Made by a program: the position numbers and the translations under genes. A DNA stretch of 64,000 bases from Chondrus crispus. Its lineage: Eukaryota; Rhodophyta; Florideophyceae; Gigartinales; Gigartinaceae. The notes under the pieces were generated by a model that saw only the letters and a list, made by a program, of their open reading frames with translations, had not been told where the DNA came from and ran no database searches. Below are positions 48,420 through 59,032 of this stretch, in pieces. How positions within the stretch are numbered: the stretch's first letter is position 1; the number at the start of each line of letters is the position of its first letter. The stretch lies in the NCBI RefSeq assembly GCF_000350225.1, contig NW_005179068.1, positions 1 through 64,000 on the forward strand. The letters are read 5' to 3'.

Positions 48420-49078
48420 TGTAGCATAAACACCCTCACGTAGAAGGGTGTTTACTCACAGCTCGACGGAGACTCCGGATCAACGGAAAACGGGGAAAAG
48501 AAGCACCACTAGCTATCGGAACCGGGCGAGCCTGGGTAGCGTGGTACAGCGGGATCGGAGGTGGTCGCGCGTGTGTGTGGGCGGATCGAAGCCTCTCCGG
48601 CGCGGTACTGGGTAACGATCCAGTACCGACGGGCGGAGGCCGATCCGGCTCGCCGCGCGTGACCACTACCCGCGGGGCTCCGTACTAGGCAGACGCGACC
48701 GTCGCTCTCGTAGTCTGGAATAAGCCGGCGTAACCTAGGTGGTAGGTTCTGGACAAGCCCGTGCTTGTCCTCTCCCCTTCGACGTCGGTCCGCTCATATT
48801 TAATATACAAACTTCTATAATAACACTACAGTACCGAGGTACTGCAGTGGTCTACTGTAGTGCAGGTCGGCCTGCACTGTACGGTGTCAGCATCGGTGCC
48901 GACAGTACACGTGGTACCCGTGTGAGCGCGCGCTTCGTACGCGCCTAGCACACGTGTGCACGTGTGCTGTGGGGCACACGTGGACACGCGCGGTGGTACT
49001 GTAGAGCGTCGGGCTCTACATTAACTAAATCAATCCTGATCTAATCTAAAGTAAGTCCCCCGGGGGGATTATGCTACA
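48420..49078. mobile_element. TIR element copy 1 (659 bp) inserted in CopE gag
   Basis: Starts TGTAGCATAA and ends TTATGCTACA, an exact 10-bp terminal inverted repeat (11 with the adjacent T/A). A subterminal hairpin follows at once (TAAACACCCT...AGGGTGTTTA). It interrupts the gag region of CopE. It resembles the element at 54378-54978 in ends, hairpin, GC-rich middle (GTAGCGTGGTA, CGGGCGGAGG) and the block AAGCCCGTGCTTGTCC...TTTAATATACAA. No coding capacity, so non-autonomous. I could not assign a superfamily or a clear target duplication. Confidence 0.65.
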
Positions 49079-49722
49079 AGTTTGACACGTTCATTACGAG
49101 AGAACGATTTTTGGTCGCACTATGTCCGGTATGCTCTCTGTGCTTCCGGAATGCTCGGGGACTTTCCAAGAATGCCACTGAATGTTTTGCTCTCGGTGAA
49201 GTGCTTTGAGGCGGAGTCGACATTGCGAGAGGATATCATATCCTCTGACGAACGGTTGTTGCGACTTGAATGGTGTGGGGCAGCTCCAGAGGAAGAAGGG
49301 GCAGCTGCGGAGCTCAAAACAGAGTTGCCTCTACTCATACGAAAGTTCCCAATTTGTCCTCGAGCAGTTCGCAATAAAGTGCCATCTCCTGCATAAAGAC
49401 TTTCTGCTATGGCACATGGAACGTACAGGCCTTGACGCTGATTAATGGTGATTCCAGATTTGCGTGGCACAAGTCGTAGATTCTGGAATATGATGGGAGC
49501 CTTGAGAGTAGAAACTGAAAGATGGATCTCAGGTGGAGGTAGCTCCAAAGCTGTCTCCTTAGCGGCCGCAGATGAATCCAAGGGAGATTCCGGCAGATGC
49601 CTCATACAGTCGCTTATGGCATGTTGTTCATCAGGTCGACATAACAGACGATCAATAAAGCAGAGGAGAATGTCACTTTCGGCAGGGACATGTTCCAGTG
49701 CATTTTCAGCTGTAGATTCCAT

Positions 49723-51310
49723 TTTTCAATGCAGAAGAGTTCGCTTCAATACTGGCGTACTTCGAAATGATCCAGTCTGCGTGCGATTGTTCGCGCGGAT
49801 AAATTGTGGACAGTAAAGTGTAGAGAACGGCAAGCGTAGTTAGAGAAAACACGTGCGCGCACAGCCTGCACTTCCACAAATGTGGGGCAGATCAGGACTC
49901 TTTGCGGTTTCAGCAAATGTAGCTGTAGCAGGTCCCTCGAGGGGCAATTGCTTCCAATAAACTTGACAGTTGAATGTAGATGTTGATACCTCTTGTTGTT
50001 CGTTTTCTCGAATGAAGGGAATAAAGGAGCTAGTCTCCTTAAGTACAGACACATCTAGTTACAGTAAATTCGTCACCAAAGAGAGAGCGCTCGGGAGTCG
50101 AACAAGTAATCACCATATTCTCCAGTGTGATTTATGATCACCTTCTTCGTCAGTCTTCGTTATTTTCTGAATGATGACAGACAGGATCTGAGTCCGAATG
50201 ACTCATGTGTAGTAACTGCACCCTTTCAGGGACCACCCTCATCCGGACATCGCTCGACTCGCAGTGTGTGAACGCAAACATCCAAACTACTATGTCGTCC
50301 CTGGAGGGTGTAATAATATGGATCCTTCCGGTTCGGTTTTTACCCCGTCACGGAGGGGGTGTCCACGGCAGCGGTAAAATTACAACACCACTAACCTCTC
50401 TTTGAGGGCGGCCGTTATGACTCCGGTAAACGGACGAGTGCAATTGCGACCCCGGAGGGGATAGGGCTCAATAGGCATACGCTTCCACCAGGCGGTGGAA
50501 CGACCAAACTGGGGAGCGTGTGCTTCCGGCCCTCAAGAATAACCCGTATGGGACGATCTGCCTCTTTCTCCTAAGTTCTCGCCCAGGGGGTCGCTATCCC
50601 CCTTTTACTCTGGGAGCGTACTGCCCCCGCCCCTAAGTACGTCGACCTCCGGCGGCCGGCAGTACTGTAGTGATCCACTTCTACTTTGGATCACTACAGT
50701 GGAGTACCTCTACTGTACTCCACCGGGGAGTGACCTGTACAGCGGCACACGAGGCGGTACTCCTGCCACCTGTACTCGCAGGCAGAGCGCGCACCACGTG
50801 TGCTAGCTGGGACTCCCCCGGCTGACACTCCCATTACACAAATTTCTACGCCCCTACAGTAGGACCTACTAGTCTACTGTACCCGATCAGGACGTTATAC
50901 GTACGGCGGTACACGTGGCCATTCCGCCCCCACCTGTCACCCGTGGCGGTACGTGCACCCCGTGTACAAGCTGAATTCTAAATCCCCTAATCCCCTAATC
51001 CCCTGCCTTTCCAGTATCGTCTGATCACCCCTACGGGATCTCCCTCCGGGTCGTTACGTTTACCGACACCGGCCGGTACCCGTTCTCCCACAGAGGGGCC
51101 GCCCATCACAGTACATGCGTCCGCTTCGCGTGGACCACAGCAGGTCCCCGCGGTCACCACTTACACCTTGCACCGACAACGCCCCGCAAGCGTCCTCCGC
51201 GCGCCGTGTTAAGCAACAAAAGGCGCATGTGTCGGACGATCGATACGAGGAGAGGTTCCTATCTGGGAGAGGTCCCTATCTTCTCACCTCCTCTGTACTC
51301 GCCTCGAGAG
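49723..51310. other. Non-coding or unassigned stretch right of CopE
   Basis: 49723-50100 should hold the CopE leader and LTR but I could not define them. From about 50300 the DNA becomes GC-rich, with many GTAC-rich and TACTGTAG-type short repeats (for example 50660-50720). No open frame with recognisable features, no tRNA or rRNA signature. Confidence 0.4.
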
Positions 51311-52998
51311 CTAGGCGAGACGTGATTCTACGGGGTGCCCCTTTATGAGGATGCACACCCGCCAATACACCGACTCCTCATAGTCGGCAAGGTTTTCCGC
51401 CACCCCCGCCATCAGAGCAACCGGTGAATCCGAGGGAATCGACCCTCCGTCGGAGTCAAGAGGATCTCCCTCGACCTCCGCCGCCACAGAGATCCTCACC
51501 ACTACCGGTGCGACCTCCACCGCCATAGGGGTGTCCGTCACGGGTGCGGCCGAACCAGTGTCCGTCTCCGCCTTAAGGCGTTTCACCACCGCCACAAATT
51601 CGGCGTTGTGTACCAATTTCGCTAACTCGTCCTCTGAGACGTCCAACTCGGGAACCAGTCTACGCCGCGTTCTTGACGCCTCTCCCGGTGACGACAATTC
51701 GTCGCACGGTACTTCGCCGGTGCCGACACACCACCTGTCCCTCCCGAGCCAAGACCGCCATAGAGGGCTTGGGGCTCATCGGTAGTCGTTGTCACAGGAT
51801 CTGTATCTCCCTGCATCAGTTTGAGTTACACACTTGTAAAGGTCACCGGGTCGAAATGGATCCAATTTCCGGACCCCGGCCCTCCTGCATCCTCACGCTT
51901 CCCCGGAGACGTATTCGCCCGATCCGTACGGTCGTAATGACGCCCTTGACCGTACGGCACGCGCGGCCAATCCACCTTGTCGTGGACCTCCAACAGCGTT
52001 CTCAGCTGGGCGGACACCCAAGGTCCGCCTAAGACCTCATCCAAGTCTAACTTGTGCAGCCATTTAATGATCATGGTCGGTAACAAATATAGTCGCCCAT
52101 CTAAGGACGACCATATGAACCGTTTCGCAACAATAGCAATCCACTCGATAAGAAAGATCATCCAGAGAGACGAACACGGCGAGTCATTGAGACTCAAGCC
52201 GAAATACACCACACAAGGTGGAATTTCCACAAGGAAGTTAGCCGGGACTTCTTATTTCGAGAACCAATGCGGCACCTGCGGGTACCGTTCATATCGGGAT
52301 CGAGGTTGAAAGGTCGTCGCCTCGATCCACACATACGCCACAAAAATACCGAGTGCTTCTCATCCAGCGCTCAAACTTGAGCTTTTCGTAATAACCCGGG
52401 TTCCCTTGCCGTCCCACATACTCCTCAAGAAGCGGAGGAAGGATGGGCTTGTCCCACGCCAGGTACTCAACAGCCGGCTCCTCAACTCGGGCCGGCAACT
52501 TGTCCAAGATACGCCTCAGATTGGCGACGTAACCCTGGCGCCCTCCGTGTGGTACGCCCATGTATCGAAACCCCACTCGATGGGGATCGGACGGTTGAAC
52601 GGTGTTCTAGCAAGCCGCCTTACCAAAGCCGCCATGTACTTCTGACGTCGTCCCCGCCCATCGCAGTGACACTTCGGCCATACGTTCTCATCCTCAGCCG
52701 CGAAGCGGAAGGAAAAATCACGAGACCACACAGCTCTCAAGCTGAGACCATTGGGGAGAGCCCCAGTCATGTCCGCGTATGATCGAATCAGGCGTGTAGT
52801 ACAATTCCGTACCACAACCCCCCGGCGAGATGATAACCGCGCGGGAGGGCGGGTGCTACTGTAGCGAGCAGGCGTACACGCGCCCGCCGCCGTGCACAGT
52901 AGAACCCCAAGGGTCCGACTTGGGACAGCCGGTAACAACGGGCGTGGCCACGGGTAACACGTGGCACAACCGTTAGCCGGGATCGTGGCCACGGGCAC
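51311..52998 (-). pseudogene. Broken GC-rich coding stretch, family unknown
   Basis: Overlapping minus-strand frames read in order right to left like pieces of one protein. First comes a segment with AEDENVWPKCHCDGRGRRQKYMA and IPIEWGFDTW (about 52520-52760). Then GVPHGGRQGYVANLRRILDKLP to STRYFCGVCVDRGDDLS (about 52310-52560), then DLDEVLGGPWVSAQLRTLLEVHDKVDWP (about 51930-52030), then an acidic/Ala-rich end (LDVSEDELAKLVHNAEFVAVVKRLKAE, about 51580-51660). Codon positions are GC-rich and unlike the AT-richer flanks. I do not recognise the family. It could be the first frame of a mobile element. At least three frame changes. Confidence 0.3.
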
Positions 52999-54377
52999 AC
53001 GCGTATAATCCGTACGGTGGCTAACTAGTAACTAGTAGCTAATGGCACAAATTAGCCAATTTAGCACGTAGCTGGTATACAGTAAGTAACAGCTACTGTA
53101 CCGGGACAGGTGTCCTGGCGTCCCACTTAGGGGTTAAGATCGGAGGCACCTGCCCCGTTCCAGTAAACGAGAGGCAGACTCGCCTCCCCTCCCTTTACGG
53201 CTAATTGCTATCCCGCTCCGGTTTCCCTTTTAGTCTCAGGCTTCTAACCCGTGACCGGCCGTCCGGATCTAACACTACCGACTGGCTGCGCGTCACCGGC
53301 CACGTGAGCCTTCCCTCTTTTCGATTCCATCCGTACGGTCTGCGTTCGCGCGTGGGTTACCCAGCGGCGCGCGCTCCCTTACCTCTAACCCCCCTCGTTT
53401 CCGAGTGGTCGGGACGAAGGTAGTTATACCACAAGGTGGCTGTCGCGCAAGCCCGCAGCCGCAAAAAATGATGCACGTTCGAACGCCAGTAGGTCGTCGA
53501 CCATGTTCTTTCCGCGTAGTTCATGTGGCGTGGGCCACCACTGCAAAGTCATTCCGTAGTAATTATGTTTAATTTAATGATGTGAACTGCGCTATATAGT
53601 GTTCAATTATTAATGATGTAGCAAGTGACAACTCTCATTTTGACATTATATTATTTCGAAGAATGCTGTTGTAATTGTGAGATCAAGAACAGCCATTGCT
53701 GTTTTCGCGCTGCTTGGTGCGCTGTTGTGGCATTACTGTATCCGAAACGGAATCTTGACACGTACTGCCTAGGAAATCTCAGATAGTACAGTAGAAAAGC
53801 ACTGAATTTGGGGGTTTTAATTATACACACAACTGCGCGATAACATGCTGATGTTGACTGAAAACATTATTCTGATGCCAGCACTTTTTGCACTCTTTTT
53901 GAGTGAGCCGTCTCTTATCAAGATCATTCATTGTCCGAATGTACCAGGCGGGTCAAAAAAGCCCCGATTCCCAAGTAGAACGAGAAACTATTACATTCAC
54001 TTCTGTGTTTTTCTTGGGATATCGCTTAACACTTGGTATGACCACAAATATAAACATCTAGTATTGTGCAACTATAATCCACTGGAACGACATATCGAAC
54101 TATTGCTGACGAAATAATAGTTGAGGCTGGGCATTGGTATCACCAATCCTAATCTGACTCAATATTTATTAATAGAGTTATATCTGTAAAAGTTCGGTTT
54201 TCAGAACACTGTTCCGTTCTTCTAGGTTCTCTTCAAAATGTAAACTTGTTCTGAACTCTGCCTACCAGTTTTTGAACACATCATACTTTCATTATCCATG
54301 GTATGCAGCAGTATCAGACCCACCATCCCCGATCTCATGAACGGGTACCCGTTCATGCACGCGCCGCTCGTTTCCCT
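52999..54377. other. Non-coding stretch, GC-rich then AT-rich
   Basis: 52999-53470 continues the GC-rich block (CTAGTAACTAGTAGCTAA, ACTGTACCGGGACAGG). At about 53470-53540 composition changes sharply to AT-rich DNA with no supported gene up to 54377. Confidence 0.5.
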
Positions 54378-54978
54378 GTAGCATAAACCCCCGGTTGCGT
54401 TGGGGGTTTAGCTAGGGTTGGCGTAAGGCCTGAGAGACGCGAGAAAACACAAAACACACACACACACCAGAACGAACGCGGGCGGTGGTAGCGTGGTAGA
54501 GCCGTGGGGAGCGGACGCGGCTGCAGTACGCGTTAGAGCGGATCGACGCGCTCGACGCCCTGGGGCGGCACTAGGTAGCGATCTAGCGCCTACGGGCGGA
54601 GGGGGATCCGGCTCGCTCGCGTATGCGTCGCGACCGCTACCCGTGTTAGTTCGCGTTTAACTCGCTCGCGCAAAGGGAACGCGTTTAGAATGAGCGGACG
54701 CGGTTAGACCTGCGGCGGAGGATCTGGTACCAAGCCCGTGCTTGTCCCTCTCTACCCTCCGCCGCCGGTCGCCCTGTCATTTAATATACAAGTAAATAAT
54801 CTATCTAGTGGCTTACACGATAAGCCCGTGCGCCTCGTCCCTGATTATCCCACTGTACACGTGCACAGCGATACGCAAGCGCATACTTACAGACGCGCGC
54901 GTGAGCGTTGTAAGTCCAGTTGCGGCTGTACAATAGCCACCCTGCGCGACTAAATAACGTCCCCGCGATTATACTACA
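54378..54978. mobile_element. TIR element copy 2 (601 bp)
   Basis: Starts TGTAGCATAA, ends TTATACTACA (one mismatch in the inverted repeat). Subterminal hairpin TAAACCCCC...GGGGGTTTA and shared internal blocks with copy 1 (AAGCCCGTGCTTGTCC, TTTAATATACAA), otherwise strongly diverged, so the family is old. Confidence 0.6.
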
Positions 54979-55970
54979 CTCCCCGGGTTCCCCATACGGG
55001 TTGTGGAACCGTTCCGTCGCTCGTCGCCCCGTCCACGGAGCGCCTCTCCGCCTTGAACGGCGTTCTTCGCACGCCGCCGACGCCGCGTGAGGGAAAACAA
55101 AAGGGAATGGGAAGGGGAAGAAAAAAGGGAATAAGAAGGAGCAGGGAGAAGGGAAGTTGGGAACCTCGGAGATGCTCCCGAACTAGTCCAGTTTCGAACT
55201 TCAAACTGGCCGAAGAAAGAGGCAACTGGACTGGCTTCTCGTCGCTCGCTGGCTCGCCTCGCCGCACAAGACCCCCTTTTCCACTCTCTGTCATCACCTC
55301 AGCGCCGCCAGCTCATTTGGCGGTGATTTCTACCCTACATGCACACGGGGACGCATGTTTCTCTAAGAAGGAGGATTGGTAGTGCACTGTACACTATACT
55401 GGGACAGCTGTCCCTACTCCGCCAAAATCACGCGCACCGTCACCACGTGTACCCCCGGTACACGTGGCCTTCCCTGTCTAGCCGATGGACCGCACCAGTG
55501 GACACGTGTCAACCCTCCCTTCCACGCTGAGGCCAATGGGGCCTTACATGGTATCATCGGGGCTGCACCGGTTATATTATAGTTATTCTAGTTTACAGTA
55601 TATTTTGCTTTCGCCATTGCAGAGACGGGCACTATATAATCAACCCGATACTCAAAGTAAAGAGGCACGAAGCCTCGGGTCTTTTACCTTGGTTTCTGGA
55701 TTCTAGGGAGTAGCCTCGAACCGGTATTGGTACGCCCACAACGACCGAGCTATCCACGCCCCGAGAATCCCAACTGCGTTCCTCCGCACGCGCCGACCTC
55801 CCCGCGCGAGACCTACGTTGCCCCCGTTAACTACTGTACTATCCGTTCTTTTTGCCCTGTTTTCCCTTTCAATTCTCTCCTTTGTCGCTGACTCTATCTC
55901 TACCTTTTTACCGCGCATGCTGCGCCCGGACCCCGGTGCCGGTCATCACCGGGTGGTCTCCCGAAATTCC
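54979..55970. other. Unassigned stretch between TIR element and decayed transposon
   Basis: No supported gene. Two partly similar GC-rich blocks (about 55050-55090, GCGTTCTTCGCACGCCGCCGAC, and about 55770-55810, GCGTTCCTCCGCACGCGCCGAC) might be remnants of a repeated end, but the match is short. Confidence 0.3.
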
Positions 55971-58900
55971 TTACGCGTACGAACGCGCGTCGCTCTGCGT
56001 ACGGTCCAACCACGTGGTTGTTGGGCACGACATCCTTCGCTTTAAGCCTGCTCTGTTGTACTTCTCAACGACTTTTTTTGAGAAAGATGGTTGTAGCTCA
56101 TCTCCATCTTGTGGTCTCCTCCGTTTGCTGCTAGAACGCTCCCCAACGCGCATTATATCTTTCTTCACTCCATACTTGTTATTATATTCTCTCGCAAGGT
56201 TTCTTGCAAAGGAACGAAATGGTTCACAGGTCGATACCAAATGCCGCATTCGAATATAACCTTTTTGGTGTACAGAATAATCGTCAGAACGGCGATGTAG
56301 CTTTCCTCCTTCTCGAGCCCCCCTAAGGCGAGGCACAACTACAGCATTGTTAACTTGGTCACATATGATTCGGGCAATAACACTGACCAAAGGATTTTCG
56401 GAGACGTTATTCATCGCGAGATACGTCATCGCTCTCGAAAATTCATCAACACCTCCCTTGGTGGTATTTCACCATACTAGCACCGTTGGATGACTCATTA
56501 GAGCTGGTGGTAGCGGCCTCCCTGTACTGTTCACTTCTGCTCGTAGAGCTCGGTGCAAGTTGTAATACGTACAAAAACTATAGAGGTCTGTTGCATGTGT
56601 GTCTCTCAAGAGCTCATTATACTCCTTCGGTATATGTTGAGCTAACATTCCGAGCCATTCGAATGCGGCAACTCGTATTGTGTCCAGACAGAACAAATAC
56701 TTGCCAAGGAAGGCGCTTGTAAACTTGAGTGTAACGGAGTACATTATACCACCACCAGAAGCACTTCCACATTTAGCAACCACGAAGATCACAGTGTCCA
56801 ACTGTAGTGCAGCCGCATGCAGTATGAATTGCGAACGATATACCGTGGTTGGCATAAACTTTCTGAAGCTCTTTGAGCTCGATTAGGAACTACCTATATC
56901 ATCAATAGGAATCATTGGGGACCCTTCGTTTCGAAGATTTGTTGCACATTGTATGGTTCTGGGTGCATTCATAGGTTTAACTTCCAAAGCTGCGCCGTTT
57001 CCAATTCCAGACGAGTCCAAAATTCCACATAACCCGTCTGGACTATCACCAATATGTCCATTTCTTCCGTTACAGACAAGGCCGACGGCTGATATGCTCA
57101 AAGTCATATGATAAGTCTTGTTCAACCATAAGAAAGACCGGGTTCAACAAGCCCTGTTCTTCCTGAAGAATGCTGGCAACGCTTTCAATACTTCCACCTC
57201 GTTGATAGTGCCCTCCTTCATACCGGAAGTGGCCTCAAGGGGCTTCATCGCTCATGAATCCAAGGAGGCAAGATACATACTACCTTTTAATTGAGCGGCT
57301 TGCCGTTTACAATTGTCTTTCCCGCTGAGTTCTTTTGTTTCTTCAATGATATCCAATAAGTCTCTAACAGGATCTCTCAGTTGATTAGCTGAGCTTCTAG
57401 TCTTGGCTTCAACCAAGATCCAGATTTTTGCGGGCGAGCGACACGGAGGAGGTCACTGATCTCCTGCTTACGCATTGATTTAATGGCTGCCTCTGTAAAG
57501 TTGGCAATACGCCCAGAAGTTCCGCGCTCAGCCGTTTCTGCTGGTGTACATCTTTTGGCAAACCGATGCAACTGGAAACATCCTCCCATTTGCCTCTTAA
57601 TACAATGTAAACACGATCTTCTGCGTCTGGGAGCGGAACAGCCCCTTCTGTTAACGTTCTATATTTTATTAGTCTCGAAAGAACTCGAAGAGGGCTTTCA
57701 TAATCCCGAGTCATAGTGCTGAAAAATGTGTGAGTCGTTCCGGAGGTGTACATACAAAAACGCATCGCGAACCCACTTGGATCCTCAGACTGCAAGTACG
57801 TCAGCTCCGTGAAATGCTGCCGAGTCTCCGTGACTTGAGCCGCTGAGTTGATGATGTCACTACGTGCACCCGAAAACGTACTCCGCGTGGCCTTTGTTAC
57901 TGGTTGATCCCCAGGCGCATATCCGTAATTTCGCGGGGGGAGAGCTAGAGCTCCCGGCAATTGTGCCTCGCGCGTTGTCATCGTGACGAACTGCAGCTTC
58001 ATTCGGGAGAAAGCACGACAGAGCTTTCGACACGTCATATACGACTTACAACTCATGTGGTTTTTTGCATCAATCCTGGTTCTGAAGTTATCCTTCGGAA
58101 CAAACGTGAAGCTGGATGCACCAAAAAAATATTGGTTTGTATTGTATACAGCCGCAATGCGACCGGAGACACTCCCGCGATACACTGCAGCTTCAACTTA
58201 AAAAGCTGAGGATGCAGTGTTCTTCTTCCGGGCAGAGTACATAGATCTACATCCTTTTCAGCAATATCCATCCACTTGTGCTTTTTAGCAATCCTTCCTT
58301 CGCCAAAAACGAATGGAAAATCAAGAGATCTTTTAAAAGATCTCTTGATTTTCCATTCGTTTTTCTCCAACTCACAATTGTGAGTGTCAATACTTGAGCT
58401 CCTCAGAGAGAAACTGGATAGTTTCTTTCGCGTAATATCTGTCGGATGCGAATATTGCGTCAGCCATTACCCTTAGAGAGCCTTCCGTAGAGTTTCCCTG
58501 AATCATTTGGACAAGCCGCGCCCATTTATTCATGAGGCTCTCTCCGGGCCTGGAGTGATGACATGCCAGAATGACTGGAACGAGGGCGGAGCATACAGCA
58601 TTGCTCGCAGGTCCCAAAGCTTTTGATGGGTTGTTTTGTAAGCTGCGAAACATCTCTTGATGAAAGACGATGGTGTTCATCATCAAGAGAATACATCTAG
58701 AACCGTTTAATATTCAGATGAGTCGTGTTCATTGCACCCGTTTCTTGCTCTAGTTCCGCAATAAGAGCATTGGCACGTTCCGGTTTGTTCATCCAGGTTG
58801 TATCTTTTCCTCCTCTTCAACAGTGATGTGTTTTGTACGTGATCGTTTCCAGGTGGTGCACGACAGTGCCAACCAAACCTCTTTGCAGCAATCTGCACGG

Positions 58901-59032
58901 ATATCCATCTGCAGAAATGCATCCTGTTCGTGAGTAGAGCACATTGTCGGTGGTGACTCTCCATAGCTTGCCGATAAAACATGCAGGATTATGACACTTT
59001 TCAACTCCTAAATTGAAACTGGGCTGTGTCAA
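55971..59032 (-). pseudogene. Decayed DNA transposon gene: DDE, SAP-like and YqaJ-like nuclease segments
   Basis: Minus-strand coding remnants in several frames, colinear from right to left. Piece 1 (58387-58686): LVPVILACHHSRPGES...ADAIFASDRYYAKETIQFLSEEL, like the second catalytic aspartate region of a DDE transposase. Piece 2 (about 58190-58330): DFPFVFGEGRIAKKHKWMDIAE, as often follows it. Piece 3 (57409-58100): RKLCRAFSRMKLQFVTMTTRE... Piece 4 (about 57377-57500): IKSMRKQEISDLLRVARPQKSGSWLKPRLEAQL, SAP-like DNA-binding. Piece 5 (56883-57125): HIGDSPDGLCG...AALEVKP, the D...ExK signature of YqaJ/PD-(D/E)XK nucleases, continued at 56469-56855 by LQLDTVIFVVAK. At least five frame changes or stops, so inactive. 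Superfamily not assigned. Terminal repeats not found. Confidence 0.5.
58305..58364. repeat. Perfect 60-bp palindrome
   Basis: Arms 58305-58334 and 58335-58364 are exact reverse complements with no spacer (centre TTTT/AAAA). It lies within the decayed transposon gene. Confidence 0.95.

Larger units (their letters stand above)
40586..49722 (-). mobile_element. Old Ty1/copia-type element CopE, broken and nested
   Basis: Minus-strand fossil. From right to left I see gag starting at 49722 (MESTAENALEH) with a CCHC knuckle region near 47790; an aspartic protease segment with LDTGAYRTV near 47270; an integrase zinc finger (HHHFMHPSVGN...CHICQTY) near 46850; integrase core and C-terminal pieces (41060-41744); and the start of a copia-type reverse transcriptase (LKARFVLGGHRD) near 40620. 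It is broken in many places and interrupted by CopD and a TIR element. Its left end is lost at the array junction and its right LTR was not recognised. Clearly the oldest retroelement here. Confidence 0.75.

Noticed and set aside
49723-54377. tRNA, rRNA or telomere-like sequence in the GC-rich block
   Set aside because: No cloverleaf, conserved rRNA core motif or telomeric repeat was seen.
55050-55810. Pair of similar GC-rich blocks as LTRs of a small element
   Set aside because: Similarity covers only about 30 bp and no TG...CA ends or target duplication were found.
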